This document shows positions 47,460 through 53,503 of a stretch of 64,000 nucleotides of DNA, piece after piece (within the stretch, counting starts at the first letter, position 1; each line of letters opens with the position of its first letter). Source of the DNA: a virus. Made by a program: the position numbers and the translations under genes. The stretch lies in the IMG/VR virus record IMGVR_UViG_3300037520_002383, positions 1-64,000 of that record; one strand, written 5' to 3'. The notes below the pieces were generated by a model. The model searched no databases. It was not told the DNA's origin and saw only the letters and a program-made list of their open reading frames with translations.

Positions 47460-48140
47460 ATGAACAACACCAACGCCGTCGCTGAAACCACCACCGCCAC
47501 CTTCTCCGTGCCCGAGAGCCGCCTTGAATGGCTGAAGGCCGAGCTTGCCAAGCTGGCAAAGCGCGCCAACAAGATCGGCTGCATCGCTCCGACGATGGTC
47601 GTCGGCGACAGCACACTGGTGAAACACGCCAACGGCGACGGCGACGGCGAGAGCGTTGCCACCTTCATCCGCCATTTTGCCGTCACCGTCACCGGTCAGG
47701 CGCCGCGCATCAACGGCTGGACATTCGTGGCCACCCTCGACCACGCCGACGGCGAGGTGGTCCTGCGCACGCACCCCAGTTTTGAGGGCCAGCTGCCGCC
47801 GCGCTTCCGCTGCGCCGACCCTCGCAACTGCGACCACTGCCACATGGTGCGTCAGCGCACCGAGACCTTTGTGCTGCGCAACGACGCCACCGGCGACTTT
47901 CAGCAAATCGGCCGCCAGTGCCTGCGCGACTTCCTTGGCCACGAGAACCCGATGTCGGTGGCCGCCACGGCCGAACTCCTCTGGGACCTGTGCGAGACCG
48001 CCGAGGCTTCGGAGCACGAGGCCGGCGGGAGTCACGCTGGCAACTACGTCGACGCCGTCGAGTTCCTGTCCTTTGTCGCCGCCGCCATTCGCATGGAAGG
48101 CTGGACCAGCCGCAAGGCGGCGCGCGAAGCCACCTTCTGA
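47460..48140 (+). CDS. Zinc-binding treble-clef-type phage protein
   Basis: This 226-residue protein has a leaderless start. Cys118, Cys124 and Cys127 (CADPRNCDHCHMVRQRTETF) plus Cys154 (QQIGRQCLRDFLG) form a zinc site in the pattern RxCxxCxxxRxRxxTFxL...QxGRxCLxDF. I know this from many phages, where it usually sits next to an OB-fold protein as here. It may act in nucleic-acid handling. The N-terminal 100 residues are a separate beta domain. Confidence 0.7.
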   Translation: MNNTNAVAETTTATFSVPESRLEWLKAELAKLAKRANKIGCIAPTMVVGDSTLVKHANGDGDGESVATFIRHFAVTVTGQAPRINGWTFVATLDHADGEVVLRTHPSFEGQLPPRFRCADPRNCDHCHMVRQRTETFVLRNDATGDFQQIGRQCLRDFLGHENPMSVAATAELLWDLCETAEASEHEAGGSHAGNYVDAVEFLSFVAAAIRMEGWTSRKAAREATF

Positions 48141-48202
48141 GGTAGGCCCGGTCAATACCCGCAGGAAGTTACGCTGGGCGTGACTTTCGGCGGGCTTTGT
48201 GC

Positions 48203-48231
48203 TTGACAGCCTTGGCCGTCTCCTGTAGGCT
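48203..48231 (+). promoter_or_regulatory. Promoter (TTGACA-17-TAGGCT) with short leader
   Basis: TTGACA 48203-48208 and TAGGCT 48226-48231. The ATG at 48256 follows a leader of about 18 bases with CGGAG. Confidence 0.75.
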
Positions 48232-48255
48232 GCCTTCATCAACACGGAGTCGCAT

Positions 48256-48936
48256 ATGAAGACCGCCACCGCCGACCTCGCTATGACCGTCATGTTCAGC
48301 CGCAGCAAGGAGCGCCGCGAATGGCAGGAGGCCGGCTTCTTCCCCACCGACGACGACACCCAGATCGCCATCAAGGCGCTGGAGTGGGCGCGCGAGACCT
48401 TCGGCGCCAAGACCGCCGAGGAGCGCAGCGACTTTGAGCACAACATGTACGTCGCCAGCAAGGGCAACGTCATGAACCTCAAGAACAGCGGCCTCGCCGC
48501 CTACATCGTCGCCGGCTACCTCAAGGAGCAGGAGCGTCTGGCCCGCGCCAAGGCCTTCCGCGGCCGCGACATGACCGCCAGCCAGCACTTCGGCGTCGTC
48601 GGCGAGAAGCTGATGCTGCAGGCCGTGGTTGTGGGCGTCAAGAAGATCGAGGGCTTCTACGGCACGACGACGATCATCAAGCTGCTGACCGAAGACGGCA
48701 ACGTGGGCGTGTGGTTCGCCAGCAACGCCCCTGAGGCAATCGAGAAGGCTATGGAGACTGAGGAGCCGACGACCTTCACCCTCGTCGCCACCATCAAGGA
48801 CCATGATGCCTATCAAGGTATCAATCAGACCCAGCTGACGCGCTGCAAGCTGGTTGATGTCGCCGACATTGAGAAGGAAACCAAGAAGCTGGCCAAGGAG
48901 AAGGCGAAGAAGATGAAGGTGGCTAACGCCGCATAA
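48256..48936 (+). CDS. OB-fold-type phage protein, partner of zinc protein
   Basis: This 226-residue protein has helical and basic segments first. Then SQHFGVVGEKLMLQAVVVGV, IEGFYGTTTIIKLLTEDGNV and ATIKDHDAYQGINQTQLTRC give an OB-like strand order with a typical GTxKDHxxYxGxxQTxLTRCK motif. In related phage genomes this domain accompanies the treble-clef protein, sometimes fused to it. Single-stranded nucleic-acid binding is likely. A Lys-rich tail (KLAKEKAKKMKV) follows, and a terminator ends the unit. Confidence 0.7.
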   Translation: MKTATADLAMTVMFSRSKERREWQEAGFFPTDDDTQIAIKALEWARETFGAKTAEERSDFEHNMYVASKGNVMNLKNSGLAAYIVAGYLKEQERLARAKAFRGRDMTASQHFGVVGEKLMLQAVVVGVKKIEGFYGTTTIIKLLTEDGNVGVWFASNAPEAIEKAMETEEPTTFTLVATIKDHDAYQGINQTQLTRCKLVDVADIEKETKKLAKEKAKKMKVANAA

Positions 48937-48963
48937 TCCGCGAGACTCCCGCCAGCAGCAAAG

Positions 48964-48985
48964 AGCCGCCCGAGGGCGGCTTTTT
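48964..48985 (+). terminator. Rho-independent terminator
   Basis: AGCCGCCC (48964-48971) pairs with GGGCGGCT (48974-48981) and runs into TTTTT ending at 48985. A classical strong terminator. Confidence 0.85.
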
Positions 48986-48988
48986 ACT

Positions 48989-49017
48989 TTGTCTTCTGGC
49001 TATGGGCGTGCTATCAC
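48989..49017 (+). promoter_or_regulatory. Promoter (TTGTCT-17-TATCAC) with leader
   Basis: TTGTCT 48989-48994 and TATCAC(T) 49012-49018. A leader of about 27 bases with GGGGAGG precedes ATG 49052. Confidence 0.5.
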
Positions 49018-49051
49018 TAGAACAACAAAGCCGTCAAAGGGGAGGCAGGAC

Positions 49052-49651
49052 ATGAGTAAGAAAAAGACTTCCATCCGAAAGGTCATCATCGTCAAAGACC
49101 TTTCATTCAATCTCGTTGTAGCAATGGAACGTGAGTTGTTGTACTATAGCGATCAGATTTTATACAATGCCGCAAAGCTCGCCGCACTCCGCGAGGACCT
49201 TGAGACGAAGCTGATGGCCTGGGAGGAGCTGGCGGAGATGGCGATTCGACACCAGGCCCTGCATCAACAGATCCTCGGCAGCATGCACATGGTTCAGGAG
49301 GAGCAGAAGGAAGTCGACGAGAAGGATCGCGAGAGCGCCGACAGCCGCAGCCTCGTCTGCCAGTTTCCTACCGAATACTTTGATGTCATTGCCCGAGCCT
49401 TCAATAGCCCCTTTCTGGCTCTGGAATCCAGCGATCATGAAATGAGCTATTGGCGGCACCTCAGGGAATCCGACCAGGAGCGGCAGGCGATGGAGGAACA
49501 GCATCGCATTCTCGTGAAGTGTCTGAAGGAAGGAGTTCAAAGGCAAGTTGAGGTAGAGGAAGACGAAGAAGACGAAGAAGACGAAGAAGATGCCCCTGAT
49601 GCCTCGTTTGCCCGCCTCGCCACAATGCCCATGCCCAGAATCCGGCATTGA
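49052..49651 (+). CDS. Helical protein with acidic Glu/Asp tail, 199 aa
   Basis: GGGGAGG lies six bases upstream. The first ~40 residues are basic (MSKKKTSIRKVIIVKDLSFN), then long helices (DLETKLMAWEELAEMAIRHQ, QILGSMHMVQEEQKEVDEKD). Near residue 169 an acidic repeat of Glu and Asp (EVEEDEEDEEDEEDA) is encoded by a gaagacgaa repeat. The end is basic. Acidic tails of this kind often mimic nucleic acid or bind basic proteins. No family is recognised. Confidence 0.65.
   Translation: MSKKKTSIRKVIIVKDLSFNLVVAMERELLYYSDQILYNAAKLAALREDLETKLMAWEELAEMAIRHQALHQQILGSMHMVQEEQKEVDEKDRESADSRSLVCQFPTEYFDVIARAFNSPFLALESSDHEMSYWRHLRESDQERQAMEEQHRILVKCLKEGVQRQVEVEEDEEDEEDEEDAPDASFARLATMPMPRIRH
49556..49591 (+). 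repeat. Short tandem repeat gaagacgaa
   Basis: About four copies of a nine-base unit, in frame, encode the Glu/Asp tail of the gene at 49052. Slippage could alter tail length. Confidence 0.8.
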
Positions 49652-49677
49652 CAACAGGCGCATATTTGCTGTAGAAT
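49648..49677 (+). promoter_or_regulatory. Leaderless promoter (TTGACA-18-TAGAAT)
   Basis: TTGACA 49648-49653 and TAGAAT 49672-49677, six bases before ATG 49684. The -35 overlaps the preceding stop codon. Confidence 0.75.
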
Positions 49678-49683
49678 GCGGAC

Positions 49684-49998
49684 ATGAACACCAAGATAAT
49701 GCACACGGCGTTTGCAAACTCCATTGCCGGCTTCGCCATTCTCTTCCATCTACAGAAACATGGCCCCGATTCTCGAACCAATATCATCGATGCCGTATCG
49801 CGGCGGCTGGCGGGTATGGATCAGACGTCGATCGCCGATGTGACGCGCGTCACATCGGCGGCCATTCAGTTGGCTATCGACTGTCGCTACGTCGATGGCC
49901 TTAGTGGCTATCGCCTGAGGATCACAGAAGAAGGCGCGGCGATGTCAGAAAAACTGCAGTTTTTTTATGCTAGCATTTTGAAACCGACCCAACCTTGA
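49684..49998 (+). CDS. Hypothetical protein, possible winged helix, 104 aa
   Basis: Leaderless start. Helices TNIIDAVSRRLAG and TSIADVTRVTSAAIQLAI followed by a wing-like DGLSGYRLRITEEG resemble a winged helix-turn-helix. This is weak evidence for DNA binding. It overlaps nothing and is followed by the ClpP-like gene after a GGCGGC hairpin. Confidence 0.6.
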   Translation: MNTKIMHTAFANSIAGFAILFHLQKHGPDSRTNIIDAVSRRLAGMDQTSIADVTRVTSAAIQLAIDCRYVDGLSGYRLRITEEGAAMSEKLQFFYASILKPTQP

Positions 49999-50039
49999 AA
50001 ATATGGCGGCGTTTTGCCGCCGTGAAAGGGGTGGGTATC

Positions 50040-50756
50040 ATGCAGCGACTGTGGTTTGCTCTGTCACTTCTCTCGACATCTCCTTCCCTAGATCACGAAG
50101 TGCCTTTGGTTCCGCCGCAGGCTGCCGCAACGGCAGCCGCCGCCGCCGCGCCGCCGGTCATTGACGCGAGTCCGCAGCTGAAGTCTTTGGTAATCGTGGA
50201 TCGACCCACCAAGGTGGCTCAAGTCATCTTGGATGTTGCGCTGAATGACCGAACGACAGAGGCGCTGGAAAATACCTTGGAGTCGCTTCCCGCCGAAACT
50301 GAGTTTGTCGTGCTGGTGATTGACAGCCCCGGCGGTTTGTTGACGGCCAGTCGCGATATCTCTCGTATCATCGAAAGCAGCCACAAAAAAATCGTCTGTG
50401 TTGTGGATGGCCTGGGGGCTTCCGGCGCTTATTATCTGCTGCAGAGCTGTGGTCTACGATTGATGACGGCGCGCAGCAATCTCATGCTTCATGAGGCATT
50501 CGTTCCCAGCCCCCAGGAGCCGGAGGCCAACGAGGCGCTGGCACTTTCTGCCGTCAACTCGTCCATGGCCTGGCAGCAATGTCATCGCCTGCGCATCTCC
50601 ATTCCCGAATGCCATGCACAATACAGCAACGGACGGGAGTGGTGGCTGACGCCGCAAGAGGCCGTGGCCGTGGGTGCCGTCGATGGCATTGTCGAGACGC
50701 CGATGCAGGTGATGCTGGATATAAGCGGCATAAAGCCCGAGGCGACCAATAAATAA
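50040..50756 (+). CDS. Secreted or anchored ClpP/SppA-like serine protease
   Basis: ATG 50040 is preceded by AAAGGGG. The first 20 residues (MQRLWFALSLLSTSPS) resemble a signal peptide and are followed by a Pro/Ala linker. The core has VVLVIDSPGGLLTASRDISR near residue 95 and VCVVDGLGASGAYYLLQSCG with the candidate Ser near residue 128, and MLHEAF supplies the His. This matches the ClpP/crotonase fold, as in SppA and phage prohead-protease relatives. The signal, and placement away from capsid genes, suggest envelope or signal-peptide processing rather than head maturation. Confidence 0.75.
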   Translation: MQRLWFALSLLSTSPSLDHEVPLVPPQAAATAAAAAAPPVIDASPQLKSLVIVDRPTKVAQVILDVALNDRTTEALENTLESLPAETEFVVLVIDSPGGLLTASRDISRIIESSHKKIVCVVDGLGASGAYYLLQSCGLRLMTARSNLMLHEAFVPSPQEPEANEALALSAVNSSMAWQQCHRLRISIPECHAQYSNGREWWLTPQEAVAVGAVDGIVETPMQVMLDISGIKPEATNK

Positions 50757-50807
50757 GCCTTTGGCGGATGCTATTCAGCTACCTGACGGCAACACAGGAG
50801 GCCTTGC

Positions 50808-51140
50808 GTGGTGATGACTAGCATCTTTGGTTGGCTGACATTGAAGCTGCGGCAACTGAGACACCTGCTGTCTCCTCAGCTGCCGTCGCTCTTACCCGTG
50901 GCGGCCGTAGCACAGTTGCCGCTTGTGAAGTGGAATGAACGCTGTGAACGAGAGGGCGATGTCGTGCGTTCCTGCTCTGTTGTGGAGGCTGTGGCGCGAC
51001 AACGAGCCGCGGCGGCACGGCACGGTCACTGGTATGTCACAGATGAAGAGGCGCTGGAGGACTTTCTGGTGGTCCACTGGGCTTGGATAGAGAACCAGCT
51101 AGCGCCCTCAAAGCCTACCGACCCAATCCCTGGCCTCTAG
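50808..51140 (+). CDS. Hypothetical protein, 110 aa
   Basis: GTG 50808 follows AGGAGG by eight bases; another GTG and an ATG follow in frame. A hydrophobic N-terminal stretch (LTLKLRQLRHLLSPQL, LPSLLPVAAVAQLPL) could associate with membranes. Later WYVTDEEALEDFLVVHWAWI is amphipathic. It overlaps the 3' end of the convergent gene at 51108 by 33 bases. No family is recognised. Confidence 0.55.
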   Translation: MVMTSIFGWLTLKLRQLRHLLSPQLPSLLPVAAVAQLPLVKWNERCEREGDVVRSCSVVEAVARQRAAAARHGHWYVTDEEALEDFLVVHWAWIENQLAPSKPTDPIPGL

Positions 51141-51326
51141 CGTCGTATGGCAGTTGCCGACTTTTTCCCAGTAATCGTCGTTCCAGGCCGTGGCGGGCTT
51201 CATCTCCCAGCAAGTGAAGGAGCCGCCAAGGAATGAGCGAATGGCCATGCGCCGCCGCCCTTCGTCGCTGCACTGATGCACTTCAACTGCACTGAAGGCC
51301 ATTTCCATCATCTCGCGGTCACTCAT
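51108..51326 (-). CDS. Hypothetical protein, 72 aa
   Basis: ATG 51326 overlaps the upstream stop by eight bases. The product MSDREMMEMAFSAVEVHQCS has a basic patch (DEGRRRMAIRSF) and aromatic end (WEMKPATAWNDDYWEKVG). It is at the end of the possible lysis group. The function is unknown. Confidence 0.55.
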   Translation of the reverse strand: MSDREMMEMAFSAVEVHQCSDEGRRRMAIRSFLGGSFTCWEMKPATAWNDDYWEKVGNCHTTLEARDWVGRL

Positions 51327-51567
51327 CGTCTGCCGCCGCCTTCGACTGTCGCCGGCCGCCGACGAACTTGGCTCCAACATTCGATCCACTGTAAATCGCC
51401 AATGCCCCCAGTTGGCCGCCGACAAAGACTTCGTAGTTGGCGGCAAAGGCTGGGTAGTGAGCCGACAAGAGCCCGCCGCAGAGAATCAACACGGCTGTAC
51501 CGACGGCGAACCACATTTTGCGGCTTTTGACACCGCCATCAAACGCAGATGACTTGACGTTGGCCAT
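51319..51567 (-). CDS. Small membrane protein, holin candidate, 82 aa
   Basis: This protein starts MANVKSSAFDGGVKSRKMWF. A transmembrane helix (AVGTAVLILCGGLLSAHY) and a second hydrophobic segment (YEVFVGGQLGALAIYSGSN) are followed by a basic tail (FVGGRRQSKAAADDE). Size, two helices and a charged C-terminus fit small holins. The neighbouring gene (51585) also has a C-terminal membrane segment. No endolysin gene is seen nearby, so the assignment is tentative. Confidence 0.5.
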   Translation of the reverse strand: MANVKSSAFDGGVKSRKMWFAVGTAVLILCGGLLSAHYPAFAANYEVFVGGQLGALAIYSGSNVGAKFVGGRRQSKAAADDE

Positions 51568-51584
51568 GGCCGCACTCCATCGGA

Positions 51585-51992
51585 TTATTTGCTGATTGCC
51601 GCCCAGAGAGCGTCACCAAACTTAGACGAAAAGGTACCGACAACGCCGCCGACGATGAACACGATGCCGGCGATGACCTTACGCTTGAAGGCGGCGATTG
51701 CGTGATCGCTTTCTTCCTTGACTTTTTCCAGATCCGCAACGCGCGTCGTCAAGGCCCTCAGGCCGACGTCCACGGACGCGAAGCCTTCGCGCGTCTTGTC
51801 GCCCACGCCCGCAACCATCAACTTCAGTTGCTGCAGGTCACGATAGACTTCTTCCTGCGACTCCTGTACATGCTGCATGTCGCCTTGCAATCGCGACAAG
51901 ATGGCCTGCGTTTCCGTGCCCTGTGACTCCAGACTCTGAATCCGTGTCTCATGAGCCTCTAGGAAAGAAGCGGCAGTTACGTTAGGTGGCAT
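51585..51992 (-). CDS. Coiled-coil plus transmembrane protein (XhlA-like pattern)
   Basis: ATG 51992 follows GGGGGAT by a short spacer. The 135-residue product has a coiled coil from residue ~10 (HETRIQSLESQGTETQAIL, LTTRVADLEKVKEESDH). It ends in a single membrane helix (VIAGIVFIVGGVVGTFSS). That is the XhlA-type arrangement, where a coiled coil is displayed from the inner membrane with holin partners. Alternatively it is a tail-needle-like structural protein. Confidence 0.55.
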   Translation of the reverse strand: MPPNVTAASFLEAHETRIQSLESQGTETQAILSRLQGDMQHVQESQEEVYRDLQQLKLMVAGVGDKTREGFASVDVGLRALTTRVADLEKVKEESDHAIAAFKRKVIAGIVFIVGGVVGTFSSKFGDALWAAISK

Positions 51993-52033
51993 TGCTGATC
52001 CCCCAGCTGCTGATAGGCTACCCAAAGATTGTT

Positions 52034-52828
52034 TCAGCAGCCAACGCAGTCAACGCAGCTGTCCATGACGCGATCGGCGATCGGCATCAGACTTTGGCGT
52101 AGATCTTCTAGACTGCCAAGGTTGTCGATGACCGCGCCATTGCGGCTGCAGAAATCCAACATCTCTGGCGTCTGCTGATCCTTCTCCGAGGCATGGCTGG
52201 GGGTAGTAGAGACGAGACCGGGGCGGCGAATGAGGAGAGGGAAGCCACGGGACTTCTCGGCTTCGTTGAAGAAGCGAGCGTCCGAAAGCACGATGACGTC
52301 GAAGTCTGAATCCGCGACCTGACGCTTGAGGCAGTTGATCCAGACATCGGCATCGAGCGCACGGCCCCACTCAGTGCCGAGAGTCTGCAGGGCTCGACGA
52401 GCACTAAGCCCGCGTTGGCGTTGCAGCTGACGCCGGCAGTCGACCATCTCCCACGACCACGGCACCTCGGCCATCAGTTCGTTGAACCAATGGTCCAGCT
52501 CTCGACGCGCCCTGAGCCAGAACTCGGGTGTGGCGTCGGGCCAGCACTCGCCGACGAAGGCGCTGCCGCAGACCTTCAGATATTCGCGAGCCGACTCCCA
52601 GGCCTCCATGTTCAGATAGGTCGGCATTTCTTCTTCACGCGCCGATGACGGGCCATAAACATTCTCAAAGCTGAAACCAAAGACACCGCGACAAAAGCGC
52701 TTGATGGGCGTCGCGAAGGCGGCTTGAGTCACTCTCAGGCCGCGTTTGTCCAGCAACTCGCAGAAGATGTTGGCGGCCGTTGACTTGCCGGCACCGGCAG
52801 TACCAATCGGAACGATGAGAAGGGTCAT
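52034..52828 (-). CDS. Deoxynucleoside monophosphate kinase (T4 gp1-like)
   Basis: ATG 52828 gives 264 residues starting MTLLIVPIGTAGAGKST, with the P-loop GTAGAGKST at residues 9-17. The size and motifs (RALQTLGTEWGRALDADVWI, VIVLSDARFFNEAEK) match the phage dNMP kinases that convert dNMPs to dNDPs to supply dNTPs. A longer open frame upstream lacks a ribosome site. A consensus-like promoter (TTGCCT-17-TATCAT) lies upstream. It is unusual to find it inside the tail-gene block. Confidence 0.8.
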   Translation of the reverse strand: MTLLIVPIGTAGAGKSTAANIFCELLDKRGLRVTQAAFATPIKRFCRGVFGFSFENVYGPSSAREEEMPTYLNMEAWESAREYLKVCGSAFVGECWPDATPEFWLRARRELDHWFNELMAEVPWSWEMVDCRRQLQRQRGLSARRALQTLGTEWGRALDADVWINCLKRQVADSDFDVIVLSDARFFNEAEKSRGFPLLIRRPGLVSTTPSHASEKDQQTPEMLDFCSRNGAVIDNLGSLEDLRQSLMPIADRVMDSCVDCVGC

Positions 52829-52853
52829 GATAAGCGCAGCCTCCTTGCGGCCG

Positions 52854-52882
52854 ATGATAGCACACACATCGACAATAGGCAA
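52854..52882 (-). promoter_or_regulatory. Minus-strand promoter (TTGCCT-17-TATCAT) for dNMP kinase
   Basis: On the minus strand, TTGCCT (52882-52877) and TATCAT (52859-52854) are 17 bases apart. A leader of about 20 bases with AGGAGG precedes ATG 52828. The tail tube terminator lies just upstream of it. Confidence 0.6.
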
Positions 52883-52901
52883 CTATCACGCGCTTCTGCA
52901 G

Positions 52902-52936
52902 AAAAACAGCGGCCCTCCGGTGTAGGAAGGCCGCTG
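52902..52936 (-). terminator. Minus-strand terminator after tail tube
   Basis: On the minus strand CAGCGGCC (52936-52929) pairs with GGCCGCTG (52914-52907) around a loop that adds a short inner stem. TTTTT follows at 52906-52902. It ends the sheath-tube transcript. Confidence 0.8.
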
Positions 52937-52974
52937 CTCAAATGACGCTAAGCGTTAGGCTGCTGACGTAGACG

Positions 52975-53454
52975 TCAAGGCAATCGGCTTGCCGTGCCAT
53001 CTTCAGACAAGTCGTTATCGGCCGTCTCGTCGCTACAGAGGATGCCCATAAAGCTGAAGCTCTGCTCAGTCAACTGTCGGCTAGCAATCGGCGTCTGGTA
53101 GCTCGTGGGGCGAACGTTCGAAATCTTCGCAATCACCTTGTCGGGGTTCTGCCGATCGGTGATCACGAACTGCAGGTATTCATGGGTCAAAATCTCAGCC
53201 AGGGTCGGGAAAAGGGCCTGGACATGGGGCCCTTGATCGATGATACGCCAACCGCTGGCGCTGATGCTCACTGGCTCCTGAGCCGTGTACTCGATGTCAC
53301 GCGGCGCGTACGCCCCCAGAGTATATACGGGCGTAGCGTCATAGGCGACGCCATAGCTGATGGACGTGAAAATACCAACGGTCACTTTACGGCCATCATC
53401 GCTCGTGATCTCGACCTTCGCCCGCGCACCGGTTACGATCTTTGGAGGTGCCAT
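52975..53454 (-). CDS. Tail tube protein
   Basis: This 159-residue protein has an AAAGGGAG site. It starts MAPPKIVTGARAKVEITSDD and has the strand pattern of contractile-tail tube proteins: FTSISYGVAYDATPVYTLG, the APRDIEYTAQEPVSISASGW loop, and the QSFSFMGILCSDE end. It sits directly after the sheath and forms the hexameric inner tube through which DNA passes. Its smaller relative may be the gene at 2453. Confidence 0.8.
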   Translation of the reverse strand: MAPPKIVTGARAKVEITSDDGRKVTVGIFTSISYGVAYDATPVYTLGAYAPRDIEYTAQEPVSISASGWRIIDQGPHVQALFPTLAEILTHEYLQFVITDRQNPDKVIAKISNVRPTSYQTPIASRQLTEQSFSFMGILCSDETADNDLSEDGTASRLP

Positions 53455-53503
53455 GTTGATTTCTCCCTTTTATTGAATGCCCTTAGAATCTCGGGTGGCG
53501 GCA

